The notes beneath the pieces are model-generated. The model saw only the letters and a list, made by a program, of their open reading frames with translations. It made no database searches and was not told where the DNA came from. The position numbers were made by a program, and so were the translations under genes. A DNA stretch of 64,000 nt from Chryseobacterium phocaeense (lineage in GTDB: Bacteria > Bacteroidota > Bacteroidia > Flavobacteriales > Weeksellaceae): NCBI RefSeq assembly GCF_900169075.1, contig NZ_LT827013.1:1-64000 (forward strand), read 5' to 3'. Below, piece by piece: positions 22,681 through 31,016 of this stretch (the first letter of the stretch is position 1; each line of letters opens with the position of its first letter).

Positions 22681-23886
22681 ATCAAGATCCTTCCAGAACA
22701 TCGGGTAAGATTTCTCCACCACATCTTCTTCTTCTATATTCAGTTCTTTAATCAGGCAAAACGGGGCAAAACTCATCGCCATCCTGTGATCCTGATACGT
22801 TCTGATGGAAATAGTGTCTTGCGGTTCTCCAAAGTTTACAGATTTAATGGTAAGGTCTGTAATTTCAGTTTCAGTGCCGAGTTTTTTCAGTTCGTTATAT
22901 AAAGCCTGAAGCCGGTCTGTTTCTTTCACCCTTAAAGTTCCAAGTCCGGAAATGTCAAAGGGTATTTTTAATGCTGCAGCTGTTACACAAAGGGTTTGTG
23001 CAATGTCCGGGCAGTTGTTCATATCCAGGATAATTTTTTCCGGGAAAATAAAATCCGGATCCGGCTGAAGTGTTAATTGATGTTGGTCTTCCGTAAAGAT
23101 GGTTTTAATTCCAAAAAACTCTTCATAAATTTTTGCAATGGCAGAATCTCCCTGTGTAGACTCTTTATAAAAGCTTTTCAGGTGAATAGTTTCTCTTCCC
23201 AAAGCTGCGAAAGAATAGAAATATGAGGCCGAGCTCCAGTCGCTTTCCACTTCATAATGGTTGGTAGATAATTCTTGATCTGCATCAAAATGCTCTACTT
23301 TGATGGTATTTCCTTCAAAGCTGTTTTTAATTCCGAATCTGGTCAGAATATCTAGGGTCATTTCAATATAAGATCTTGAGGTAACTTCTCCCACCAGATG
23401 AATCTCCAGTCCGTTTTCCAGTTTTCCGGCGATCAGAAGAAGGGAAGTGATGAACTGGCTGGATATATTGGCCGGAACATTCACCTGCTTTTGAGTGATT
23501 TTCTTTCCGGTAATTTTTAATGGTGGAAATCCTTCGTTTTCTAAATATTCAATCTCTACACCCAGGTCTCTTAAAGCGCTCACCAGGTTTTTGATGGGTC
23601 TTTCCTTCATTCTTTTAGATCCGGTAAGGATCGTTGTTTTTCCTTCAAAAGTTGAATAATAGGAGGTCAGGAAACGCATGGCAGTTCCTGCGTGGTGAAT
23701 ATCAACGGTTTCTGTGTTTTCGGACAATGCTTTCTTCAGCAGTTGCGTGTCCTGGGAATTAGACAAATTCCCGATCTGTATGTTTTTAAATAAACTTTCC
23801 AGAATCAATAAACGATTCGAAATACTTTTCGAACCGCTGATCTGAACTGTCTTATCTGCTGATAATTTAGATTTTTCTAGCTTCAT
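22666..23886 (-). CDS. aroA: 3-phosphoshikimate 1-carboxyvinyltransferase (EPSP synthase)
   Basis: 406 aa, close to the usual 410-440. It joins shikimate-3-phosphate and phosphoenolpyruvate in aromatic amino-acid synthesis, in the cytoplasm. Recognised by the N-terminal SGSKSISNR substrate loop, HAGTAMRFLTSYY (equivalent of GNAGTAMRPL), LRVKETDRLQAL and YQDHRMAMSF. The usual GNAG is changed to HHAG. The family still keeps the invariant GTAMR part, so activity is expected. Other aro genes are not adjacent. The upstream gap to the MazG-like gene holds a CAGATATCAGATA repeat. Confidence 0.96.
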   Translation of the reverse strand: MKLEKSKLSADKTVQISGSKSISNRLLILESLFKNIQIGNLSNSQDTQLLKKALSENTETVDIHHAGTAMRFLTSYYSTFEGKTTILTGSKRMKERPIKNLVSALRDLGVEIEYLENEGFPPLKITGKKITQKQVNVPANISSQFITSLLLIAGKLENGLEIHLVGEVTSRSYIEMTLDILTRFGIKNSFEGNTIKVEHFDADQELSTNHYEVESDWSSASYFYSFAALGRETIHLKSFYKESTQGDSAIAKIYEEFFGIKTIFTEDQHQLTLQPDPDFIFPEKIILDMNNCPDIAQTLCVTAAALKIPFDISGLGTLRVKETDRLQALYNELKKLGTETEITDLTIKSVNFGEPQDTISIRTYQDHRMAMSFAPFCLIKELNIEEEDVVEKSYPMFWKDLDDLLM

Positions 23887-23904
23887 TATTTCTTCAGTTT
23901 AAAG

Positions 23905-23972
23905 ATCTTAGACGTCAGATATCAGATAACAGACCTTAAAAATCTGATATCTGATATCTTGTATCTGAAATC
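23905..23972. repeat. CAGATATCAGATA direct/inverted low-complexity repeat
   Basis: GTCAGATATCAGATAACAG is followed about 15 nt later by AATCTGATATCTGATATC and TGTATCTGAAATC. The two halves are inverted copies and can form a hairpin between the MazG-like gene and aroA. Confidence 0.75.
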
Positions 23973-23976
23973 CATT

Positions 23977-24303
23977 CTACTTTAATTTTTCATTATTCTG
24001 ATGCCGTTCCTTATCACGGTCAGTTTTAATCTTCATTTTTCTGTCGAAAGCGTTCTGCAGATTTACTCCGGTCTGGTTGGCTAAACATAAGGTAACAAAC
24101 AGTACATCTGCCAGCTCTTCTCCGAGGTCCTTGCTTTTATCACTTTCTTTTTCGCTCTGCTCACCATATCTTCTGGCGATAATCCTGGCCACTTCCCCCA
24201 CTTCTTCAGTGAGCATAGCCATATTCGTCAGTTCATTAAAATAGCGGACGCCAATGGTTTTGATCCATTCGTCCACCTGTTGCTGCAGTTGTGTGATTTC
24301 CAT
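23977..24303 (-). CDS. MazG-like nucleotide pyrophosphohydrolase
   Basis: 108 aa, typical for the single-domain MazG/YpjD group. The metal-binding pattern is visible as EEVGEVARI (E-x-x-E) near residues 33-41 and GEELADVLFV (E-x-x-D) near 81-90. These enzymes hydrolyse nucleoside triphosphates to monophosphate and pyrophosphate, often cleaning damaged or excess dNTPs. The start shares one base with the stop of the beta-helix lipoprotein gene (24303), so translation is probably coupled, although no functional link is evident. Confidence 0.92.
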   Translation of the reverse strand: MEITQLQQQVDEWIKTIGVRYFNELTNMAMLTEEVGEVARIIARRYGEQSEKESDKSKDLGEELADVLFVTLCLANQTGVNLQNAFDRKMKIKTDRDKERHQNNEKLK

Positions 24304-25712
24304 TATTGATAAGCTCCCAAGGTTGGATTTGTTGTTCTCGATACATTCACAATATCCATAGGGACAGTTCCTGCAACGGTTACATTTCCTTTTCCTCTCG
24401 CCGGAGACGTTGTTTTTACCCTTAAATTCATCTTGGCAGCAAAATAATTGAGGAACTGCGGATCTTCGTTTTTAATACTTTGTACCACATTAACATTCGT
24501 GTCGAAATTGAAACCTGCTTCCGAAGTATTTGAATATTTGATCAGTGAATTTTGAATCATGAATTCAAACTGCTGTCCCGGAGTCTGTTCAAAATTGATG
24601 GAATTATCCCGGTCTGAAAATACAATACTGTTTTTAATATCAAGACGCTGAAGCGCTCCCTGTTCTGTTGTTCCGGATGCATTTTTCCATTCATTGGTGG
24701 CGGTGATTCCGTTTCTGTTGAATGTACCCATGGATTTAGAATAGTTGGCAATAGTAGAATGAGTGTAACTGTGATTTCCCCCTCTGAAGATCCCGATGCA
24801 TGATTCACCGCAATTGTTCATCACTAAATTGCTAGCTGTTACTGCAGAGCCTACCGCATAAATTCCGTATTCAAAGAAGTTGTGGATAAAGGAATTTCTG
24901 ATATTCGCGGTATTCTGCTTCATATCCAAGCCTCTGGTTCCCCCGAAAAGGCGGGCAAAATTCATATTAAGAATAGAATTGGCTTCCATACGTATAGAAT
25001 TCCAGTTTTTAGGAATTGTATCGTGTTTTTCGTCATTTCTGTCACCACGGAGGATTACTTCGTCATTTAGGGCTCCGTTGATATTTAAAGTAGCTCCTGT
25101 GGAAACTTTCATGCCGCTGTTGGTGTGGAAATATACTTTGGTTCCTGGTTGGATATCCAGTGTTATATTAGGATTGATGGTAAGATTACCATAAATAATC
25201 TTTGCTTTGGTTTTATCCCATGTAGTGTGAGTAGCAATTACATTAGGGTTGGTGGGGGTTTCAATGAAGAATTCAGCATCCTGAACCACTGAAAATAAAG
25301 TCACATGCTGCTGGCCTGCCCCGCTGCTGAAAAGAATTTTATCTTCAGCAATAGCTTCCGGTCCTGTGGCTTCCGGAGCAATTTCAACAAAAATATACAT
25401 GCTGTCTTTCTTTCTCAAAGGCACATCTTTGAAATCATAGCCGGGTTTTCCGTCTACGTTGATCCTGTATAAGGAAGCACTTCCTTTTTCCAGATTGATC
25501 CTTGGAATCAAAACATCTTTGTCTTCATTATTATATACTTTTACAAGATAGGTTTCAGAACGTACCTGATGATATACCGTGTCACAAAATACCGTGTCTG
25601 CTGAAAAACGCAGCTGCTGGGAAGGGGCATCAAAAGTAATCTCATCCTTATTACATGATACTGCCATCAGAAGCATCCAGAAAGAAAAAGCCAGTAATAG
25701 TTTGAATTTCAT
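24303..25712 (-). CDS. Lipoprotein with right-handed beta-helix repeats
   Basis: 469 aa. The signal peptide ends in the lipobox AVSC with Cys20, so this is a lipid-anchored envelope protein. Residues about 60-145 look like an Ig-type domain. From about 165 the pattern of short repeated strands (NGALNDEVILRG, RNSFIHNFFEYGIYA, ASNLVMNNCGESCIG, KNSIVFSD) is that of parallel beta-helix proteins. Such proteins include polysaccharide lyases and adhesins, but many are of unknown role. No catalytic residues could be assigned. A promoter-like TAAATTTG lies just upstream, divergent from the rpmE2 promoter. Confidence 0.8.
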   Translation of the reverse strand: MKFKLLLAFSFWMLLMAVSCNKDEITFDAPSQQLRFSADTVFCDTVYHQVRSETYLVKVYNNEDKDVLIPRINLEKGSASLYRINVDGKPGYDFKDVPLRKKDSMYIFVEIAPEATGPEAIAEDKILFSSGAGQQHVTLFSVVQDAEFFIETPTNPNVIATHTTWDKTKAKIIYGNLTINPNITLDIQPGTKVYFHTNSGMKVSTGATLNINGALNDEVILRGDRNDEKHDTIPKNWNSIRMEANSILNMNFARLFGGTRGLDMKQNTANIRNSFIHNFFEYGIYAVGSAVTASNLVMNNCGESCIGIFRGGNHSYTHSTIANYSKSMGTFNRNGITATNEWKNASGTTEQGALQRLDIKNSIVFSDRDNSINFEQTPGQQFEFMIQNSLIKYSNTSEAGFNFDTNVNVVQSIKNEDPQFLNYFAAKMNLRVKTTSPARGKGNVTVAGTVPMDIVNVSRTTNPTLGAYQ

Positions 25713-25735
25713 TGAAATTAAAGTTTAATAGATTC

Positions 25736-25743
25736 CAAATTTA
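25736..25743 (-). promoter_or_regulatory. -7 element for the beta-helix lipoprotein gene
   Basis: TAAATTTG on the minus strand matches TAnnTTTG and leaves a leader of about 17 nt to the ATG at 25712. No well-spaced -33 TTG was found. Confidence 0.4.
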
Positions 25744-25792
25744 ACGAAAATACTTTGAATTTCTTATCAACAAAAAATATTGGATTCAGTAT

Positions 25793-25822
25793 TTGGATAT
25801 TTGAAAAAATGTTGTACTTTTG
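25793..25822 (+). promoter_or_regulatory. rpmE2 promoter (-33 TTG, 19 nt, -7 TACTTTTG)
   Basis: TTG at 25793-25795 and TACTTTTG at 25815-25822 are separated by exactly 19 nt, the Bacteroidetes sigma-ABfr arrangement. Transcription would start near 25829, giving a leader of about 65 nt. Confidence 0.75.
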
Positions 25823-25893
25823 CAACCTAAAATTAGCAGAGAAATATCCATTACTATTTCGAAAGCAAACTTTAATTTTTTAAAAATTGTATT

Positions 25894-26145
25894 ATGAAAA
25901 AAGGAATCCACCCAGAAAATTATAGACTTGTTGTTTTCAAAGATATGAGTAACGACGAAGTGTTTCTTTGCAAATCTACTGCAGAAACAAAAGATACCAT
26001 CGAGTTTGAAGGTCAAGAATATCCATTGATCAAAATGGAAATCTCTTCAACTTCTCACCCTTTCTACACTGGTAAAGTGAAATTAGTTGACACTGCAGGT
26101 AGAGTTGATAAGTTCATGAACAAATACAAAAAATTCGCTAAGTAA
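25894..26145 (+). CDS. rpmE2: 50S ribosomal protein L31, type B
   Basis: 83 aa, [18 protein letters not shown] at the start and [11 protein letters not shown] at the end, clear hallmarks of L31. It belongs to the type B (C-minus) form, which lacks the zinc-binding CxxC pairs: only one Cys is present (EVFLCKS). Type B L31 often replaces the zinc form under zinc limitation, but in this lineage it may be the only copy. It has its own strong promoter and terminator. The sequence before the start codon is A/T-rich with no Shine-Dalgarno motif, consistent with the altered 16S tail. Confidence 0.97.
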   Translation: MKKGIHPENYRLVVFKDMSNDEVFLCKSTAETKDTIEFEGQEYPLIKMEISSTSHPFYTGKVKLVDTAGRVDKFMNKYKKFAK

Positions 26146-26170
26146 TTTTTTGTTAATACAACATACTGAA

Positions 26171-26198
26171 GTCTTCCAATATTTGGGAGACTTTTTTT
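26171..26198 (+). terminator. rpmE2 terminator
   Basis: GTCTTCC/GGGAGAC stem with a 7-nt loop and a 7-T run. Confidence 0.85.
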
Positions 26199-26200
26199 AT

Positions 26201-26438
26201 TCTAGAAATTAGAAGTTAGAGGCTAGAAATTAGTAGGGCTGCGAAACAAATTTTCCCGGAACAAGTAGTTATGGGCTAAGTTAAGTATTGATACTACGAC
26301 TACCATAAACTAATTTCTAACTTCTAATCTCTAACTTCTCATTAAAGCTATTTTTGTATTTTTGTCCTAAGTGGAAATTAGATACTGCAGGACTTTCGTC
26401 TTCCATCCTCTAACTTCTAACTTCTAATCTCTAACTTC
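26201..26438. repeat. CTAACTTCTAA / TTAGAAGTTAG stutter repeats
   Basis: Imperfect copies of TAGAAATTAGAAGTTAGAGG (26204-26235) and inverted copies TAATTTCTAACTTCTAATCTC (26311-26339) and CTCTAACTTCTAACTTCTAAT (26408-26436). They fill most of the gap between rpmE2 and the GlmU-like gene and could fold into a large hairpin. A -7 box lies between the inverted blocks. Confidence 0.8.
26357..26364 (+). promoter_or_regulatory. -7 element for the GlmU-like gene
   Basis: TATTTTTG matches TAnnTTTG; it would give a leader of about 75 nt made largely of CTAACTTCT repeats. No TTG was found at the expected -33 position. Confidence 0.45.
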
Positions 26439-26445
26439 TATACCA

Positions 26446-27606
26446 ATGCAATTAGTATTTTCAGATGCTCAATACTGGGAAGATTTTCTTCCGCTCACCT
26501 TTACCCGTCCTGTTGCTGCCATGCGCTGCGGAATCCTTACTTTTTCCGAACGATGGCAGAAGATTCTGGAGAATACGGAAATATCTTATTTCACCGAGAA
26601 TTATCTTCAGGATAAATTCAAAAACCCGGAAGAAAAGGAAAGTCTCTTTCTGGTTACCAATTTTCTTCCCACAGAATCCGTAGTTCAGCAGATTAAAGAA
26701 CTTAAACAAGGAGAAGCCTTGGTGTATGAAGACGAACTGATCGCTGCCAGAATCAATATGAAAGGATTTTCCCTTAACCAGATTGAAAAAATGACGGATA
26801 TCAAAGAAAAACTGACATTTTTCAAAAGACCGGCAGATTTATTTACCTACAATCATCTTGCGATAGATTTTGATTTTGATCTGTTGACTGCGGGAAGAAC
26901 TTCACAGGAGCTTTCTTCTACCAACGGATTTTTAGGAGATAAAAAGGAACTGTTCATTGAAGAAGGGGCGCAGATAGAATTTTCTACCATCAATACAAAA
27001 ACAGGGAAAATCTATATCGGGAAAAATGCTGAGGTGATGGAAGGCTGCAACCTTCGCGGACCAATATCATTAGGGGAAGATTCCAAATTTAATCTGGGAT
27101 CTAAAATTTATGGTGCCACCACCGTTGGTCCCCATTGTAAAGTAGGAGGTGAGGTCAATAATATTATTATCTTCGGCTATTCCAGTAAAGGGCATGAAGG
27201 TTTTGTAGGGAACTCTGTCATCGGTGAATGGTGTAATTTCGGAGCCGATACCAATTCTTCCAACCTGAAAAACAATTACAGCCAGGTTAAACTCTGGAAC
27301 TACAGAACAAAAGCTTTTGAAGACACTGGGCTTCAGTTTGCCGGCCTGATCATGGGAGATCATTCTAAGACAGCAATCAATACTCAATTAAATACAGGAA
27401 CTGTCATTGGGGTGGCTTCCAATATATTTAAACCGGGTTTCCCTCCGAACCTTGTGGAAAACTTCTCGTGGGGTGGGTGTAAAGATGATGAAAGATTTAA
27501 ACTTGATAAAGCCTATGAAGTGGCAGAAAGAGCAATGGCAAGAAGAAAAGTGGCATTGACAGACGATGATAAAGCTATTCTGAAACATATTTTCGATACC
27601 TATTAA
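26446..27606 (+). CDS. GlmU-like bifunctional sugar nucleotidyltransferase/acetyltransferase family protein
   Basis: 386 aa. The N-terminal part (1-160, FSDAQYWEDFLPLTFTRPVAAMRCG) is the divergent nucleotidyltransferase-like domain seen in the alternative Bacteroidetes GlmU family. The C-terminal part from about 165 is a left-handed beta-helix of hexapeptide repeats (IYIGKNAEVMEGC, GEVNNIIIFGYS, GTVIGVASNI). By family it would make UDP-GlcNAc from glucosamine-1-phosphate for peptidoglycan, or a related sugar nucleotide. The usual GxGTRM loop of classical GlmU is absent, so the exact reaction is uncertain. Confidence 0.85.
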   Translation: MQLVFSDAQYWEDFLPLTFTRPVAAMRCGILTFSERWQKILENTEISYFTENYLQDKFKNPEEKESLFLVTNFLPTESVVQQIKELKQGEALVYEDELIAARINMKGFSLNQIEKMTDIKEKLTFFKRPADLFTYNHLAIDFDFDLLTAGRTSQELSSTNGFLGDKKELFIEEGAQIEFSTINTKTGKIYIGKNAEVMEGCNLRGPISLGEDSKFNLGSKIYGATTVGPHCKVGGEVNNIIIFGYSSKGHEGFVGNSVIGEWCNFGADTNSSNLKNNYSQVKLWNYRTKAFEDTGLQFAGLIMGDHSKTAINTQLNTGTVIGVASNIFKPGFPPNLVENFSWGGCKDDERFKLDKAYEVAERAMARRKVALTDDDKAILKHIFDTY

Positions 27607-27611
27607 TATTG

Positions 27612-27636
27612 AAAGCCTCCATTCCGGAGGCTTTTT
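27612..27636 (+). terminator. Terminator of the GlmU-like gene
   Basis: AAGCCTCC/GGAGGCTT stem, 5-nt loop, T run, 6 nt past the stop codon. Confidence 0.88.
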
Positions 27637-27696
27637 ATTTACAGAATAATGTTAGAATAATCTGCTTCATCAGCAAAATCAGCGTGAATTTTTTTT

Positions 27697-27752
27697 AAAC
27701 CACTAAAGGGGTATTAAGATTATTAAGTGAGCTCTGCATAAGCGGTTTACTC
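27697..27752. repeat. Interspersed repeat copy 2 (TTAAGTGAGCTC family)
   Basis: AAACCACTAAAGGGG, TATTAAGATTATTAAG and TGAGCTCTGC follow the same order as the reverse complement of 20190-20262. The surrounding gap 27637-27977 holds no other gene. A small hairpin GAGCCTTTTGTAAAGGGCTTT lies near 27855. Confidence 0.65.
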
Positions 27753-27919
27753 CCAAAAAAAATCTTCACTCACAGTATATATGAGCAAAAACGATGTCTT
27801 TGAAATTATTTTTCAGGAAACTAAAAAAAAACTTAATTTTATAAAAATCGATAAGAGCCTTTTGTAAAGGGCTTTATAGGCATGCCGGAATATTGAATTA
27901 CAGAAAATGCAAACTTTTT

Positions 27920-27948
27920 TTGATCATCGTGTAATAGAATTAAGATTG
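27920..27948 (+). promoter_or_regulatory. Candidate promoter of the sigma factor operon
   Basis: TTG at 27920-27922, 18-nt spacer, then TAAGATTG at 27941-27948 (one mismatch to TAnnTTTG). Leader of about 23 nt. Confidence 0.4.
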
Positions 27949-27977
27949 TAATTGTCTTACTTATAGAAACAAAACTC

Positions 27978-28487
27978 ATGACCCAGGAAACTTTCAAGAA
28001 TACGGTGTTTATTCTCAAAGACGAGATGTATCGTTTTGCGAAAAGATTCGTTATGAGCAGTGATGAGGCAGAGGATGTGGTGCAGGACCTGATGTTGAAG
28101 TTCTGGCAGAAGAAGGAAGAACTGGAGCAGTTTGGAAATTTGAAGTCCTATGCGCTCAAGTCCGTCCGGAACGAATGCCTGAACCGGCTGAAGCACCATG
28201 ATGTGAAGTTGGGCTTTGCAGATTTGCAGCTTCACCGCTCGGAATTATACAGCATGGATATCAACAATCTGAAGGAGCATATTATCGGATTTATCAATCA
28301 GCTTCCCGAAAAACAGAAAATGGTAATCCATCTGAAAGACGTAGAAGAATATGAAGTCTCGGAAATTTCCGACATGCTGGAAATGGAAGAAAACGCAGTA
28401 AGAGTAAATCTGATGCGGGCGAGACAAAAAGTAAAAGAACAAATATCACAACTGATGAGCTATGAACAAAGATCAATTTCAGAATAA
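27978..28487 (+). CDS. ECF-type RNA polymerase sigma factor
   Basis: 169 aa. Region 2 is visible as MYRFAKRFVMSSDEAEDVVQ (core binding and -10 recognition). Region 4 near the C-terminus is a helix-turn-helix with LPEKQKMVIHLKDVEEYEVSEI. It directs RNA polymerase to a small set of promoters and is probably held by the membrane protein encoded next, whose start overlaps this gene by 26 nt. The downstream DUF4252 and GIN-domain proteins make an envelope-linked response likely. The ATG at 27978 begins the usual short N-terminus. Confidence 0.94.
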   Translation: MTQETFKNTVFILKDEMYRFAKRFVMSSDEAEDVVQDLMLKFWQKKEELEQFGNLKSYALKSVRNECLNRLKHHDVKLGFADLQLHRSELYSMDINNLKEHIIGFINQLPEKQKMVIHLKDVEEYEVSEISDMLEMEENAVRVNLMRARQKVKEQISQLMSYEQRSISE

Positions 28488-29133
28488 ATACGACGAAATC
28501 TTCCAGGAAATTAAGGAAGAAAAGATGGAATGGAGTTTTGAAGATTTTCTTCAGAAAACGGAAGGGGGGACAGAAAACTCTGAAACCGGTGAAGCTCCTG
28601 TTATTCCCCTTCAGAAAAATAAACCTTCTTTCCCGAAATGGTTCTGGATGGCAGCAGGATTAGTACTTCTTTTCAGCATTGGCTTTTTCTTTAACGATTA
28701 CCGGACAGGTGTTTCCGAGAGAGAAAAACTGGTGAAAGATGAGGTTTTAAAACAAAAATCTGAATTTATTGAAGAAAACAATGACCATCAGGAACAGGTA
28801 GCGGTTAATCATACCGATTCCATTTCCGGTGCTAAAAAAGATTCGGTTTTCCAGGAAAATTCATTTGCAGAAAAAGATGTTCTGGATGAGATTTTACCGA
28901 AAAGAGGGAGACTTAAAAAAGAATCAAAGCCGAGATTTGTCAACAATTCTTCCTATAAAAATAAAGCTTCAAAAGACTCTACAGGCTACAAGGACTCTTA
29001 TGTCATTGTAAACGGTAAGAGAATCGATAATGTAGATGAAGCCATCAATGTGACTAAATATTCATTCCAGATATTTGCAAATAACGTTAGTGAAAAGTTA
29101 GTACAGCCTACAGTGGTAGACGACGATTATTAA
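28462..29133 (+). CDS. Putative membrane-anchored anti-sigma factor
   Basis: 223 aa. Residues 1-50 form a soluble acidic N-terminus (MNKDQFQNKYDEIFQEIKEE), followed by a single membrane segment at about 58-77 (WFWMAAGLVLLFSIGFFF). The outer region is charged and repeat-poor. The layout and the 26-nt overlap with the sigma gene fit an anti-sigma factor that binds sigma inside and senses something outside. The zinc-binding HxxxCxxC motif of ZAS anti-sigma factors is absent. Known only by context. Confidence 0.7.
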   Translation: MNKDQFQNKYDEIFQEIKEEKMEWSFEDFLQKTEGGTENSETGEAPVIPLQKNKPSFPKWFWMAAGLVLLFSIGFFFNDYRTGVSEREKLVKDEVLKQKSEFIEENNDHQEQVAVNHTDSISGAKKDSVFQENSFAEKDVLDEILPKRGRLKKESKPRFVNNSSYKNKASKDSTGYKDSYVIVNGKRIDNVDEAINVTKYSFQIFANNVSEKLVQPTVVDDDY

Positions 29134-29198
29134 CAACAATAAAAGATTATGCACCTGATCAGGCACCAGTAATCAGCTTAAGAAATAAAAATTGACTC

Positions 29199-30479
29199 AT
29201 GAAAAAACTATTTATAATATTCGCACTCGCTTTTTCCCATTTCTTTACGGTATATGGCCAGCGGGATAAATTCGACATGCTTTTTGACAGATATCAGGAA
29301 GTAGAAGGAGTGACCTCTATTAAAATTGCAAAACCGATGTTCGGTATGCTCAGCAGCCTAAATATTGATGATTCCCAGCTGGATCAGATCAAGCCCCTGC
29401 TTTCAAAAATCAACGGACTGAAAATTCTGATTACAGAAAGTTCTGATAATGGAGATACTACAGAAGGGCGTAAAGTTCAGGATAACGTGTCCAGGTTAAG
29501 TAAAGATATTTCAATGTATATGAAAAATCTGAACTACAACGAGATTATGGCCGTCAATAATTCCGGAGCGAAAATAAAATTCCTTGCTTCTGATGTAAAG
29601 GATGGTATGCTGGATGATCTTTTGCTCAGCATTGACAGCGGAAAAGGAGAAAATATCCTTGTAATGCTGGATGGAAAGCTTTCTATGGATGATGTGAATA
29701 AGATCATTAATTCCAGTGAAACCAAAATTAATCCGGTGACCAATGTGAGAAACAGTCTTACGTCTGAAAATAATTCATCCTACCTTAACGGAGAAGCCAG
29801 AAATGTGGGCGAGTTTTCAGGAATCAGCGTAAGTACAGGGGTAAATGTGGTTTTCAAGCAGGAAAGTCCTGCCAGCGTAAAAGTAATTGCAGATGCAGAT
29901 AAACTTCAGTACATCATTACCAAAGTGGAAAATGGAATCCTGAAAGTGTACGTAGACAATAAAGGAACAAAAAACCTGAGATTTAAGAACTTGAGTGTTA
30001 ATATTTCCGCACCAAGGATGAACAGTATCAAAGCCTCTTCCGGAGCTAATTTTAATGTGGTGAATTCCATCAGAGAAAATGACCTGGTTATTGACGCATC
30101 GTCCGGAGCTAATGTGAAAGGCGACTTTAAAATCTCCAATACAATAGATGTTGGAATTTCATCAGGCGCCAACATCAGAGCCGGAATGACAACGGGAACG
30201 CTTATGGTAAAAGCTTCAAGCGGATCCAACGGAGCGATTGAGGGAAAAGCAGATTCAGGAATAATAGATATCAGCAGCGGAGCGTTGCTTAAAGCAGATA
30301 ATTTAAGAATGGATAATCTGGAAGCAGAAGCTACATCAGGAGGAAACCTCTCTGTGAATGTTTCAAGCCGGTTAAAAGTAAAAGCTTCTTCCGGTGGACT
30401 GGTAAGATATAAAGGAAGACCCGAAATAGAATCCAACATCAGTAAAACATCCGGCGGAACTCTGAAACCAATGGATTAA
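29199..30479 (+). CDS. Secreted DUF4252 plus GIN (DUF2807) fusion protein
   Basis: 426 aa with a signal peptide (1-20, ending VYGQ). The N-terminal half (about 25-170) resembles DUF4252 (FDRYQEVEGVTSIKI). The C-terminal half (about 205-420) is the GIN/DUF2807 beta-helix, with repeated ASSGAN, ISSGAL and KASSGG turns. GIN-domain proteins are Bacteroidetes envelope proteins of unknown role. The domain fusion, and the separate DUF4252 lipoprotein encoded 3 nt later, suggest a common complex. Confidence 0.85.
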   Translation: MKKLFIIFALAFSHFFTVYGQRDKFDMLFDRYQEVEGVTSIKIAKPMFGMLSSLNIDDSQLDQIKPLLSKINGLKILITESSDNGDTTEGRKVQDNVSRLSKDISMYMKNLNYNEIMAVNNSGAKIKFLASDVKDGMLDDLLLSIDSGKGENILVMLDGKLSMDDVNKIINSSETKINPVTNVRNSLTSENNSSYLNGEARNVGEFSGISVSTGVNVVFKQESPASVKVIADADKLQYIITKVENGILKVYVDNKGTKNLRFKNLSVNISAPRMNSIKASSGANFNVVNSIRENDLVIDASSGANVKGDFKISNTIDVGISSGANIRAGMTTGTLMVKASSGSNGAIEGKADSGIIDISSGALLKADNLRMDNLEAEATSGGNLSVNVSSRLKVKASSGGLVRYKGRPEIESNISKTSGGTLKPMD

Positions 30480-30482
30480 AAA

Positions 30483-30992
30483 ATGATCACCATGAAAACT
30501 TTAAAAAACATTTTCCTAGGAATCTTTACTATGCTCATGATTCAGTCATGCGTTGTTTCAAGAAGACCCAATATGGATTTCGTAAGGCATTCCGAACACG
30601 ATTTTAAAGGAGCGCGTTTTGCAAGCTTCAATATTCCTGTCTTTTTAGCAAAACCTTTTATTAAAAAAGCTCTGAGAGAGGACGGCGAAAGTGAAGAAGT
30701 GATCAACCTGATTAAAAAAGTATCAAAAATAAAGGTGATGACGGTGGATAATGGCAGAAAAGAAATGCTGAACGAATACTCCAGATATTTAAATGACAAT
30801 GATTTTGAAGAATGGGCAACCATCAGACATGATGGTGAGAATGTCAATGTCCGGGTAAAACAGAATGGTGAAACCATCAACAATATGATGATTACGGTAA
30901 ATTCAGATAAAGAATTGGTTTTCGTGGATGTGAGAGGGAATTTTACTGCTGATGATATCTCAAAAATGATCAATGCCGCGACTGACAAATAG
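30483..30992 (+). CDS. DUF4252-domain lipoprotein
   Basis: 169 aa (166 if the ATG at 30492 is used, which gives the tighter signal peptide MKTLKNIFLG...). The lipobox is MIQSC. The domain resembles the N-terminal half of the preceding protein (RHSEHDFKGARFASFNIPVF, and a C-terminal DEKELVF-like strand pair followed by DDISKMIN). Function unknown. Part of the sigma factor operon, 3 nt after the GIN protein gene. Confidence 0.85.
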   Translation: MITMKTLKNIFLGIFTMLMIQSCVVSRRPNMDFVRHSEHDFKGARFASFNIPVFLAKPFIKKALREDGESEEVINLIKKVSKIKVMTVDNGRKEMLNEYSRYLNDNDFEEWATIRHDGENVNVRVKQNGETINNMMITVNSDKELVFVDVRGNFTADDISKMINAATDK

Positions 30993-31016
30993 TTTCAACA
31001 CCCAACTCATAATTAT

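Noticed and set aside
29906..30439. 177-codon minus-strand open frame
   Set aside because: Antisense to the repeated GIN domain; the repeat structure of the sense gene keeps the opposite frame open.
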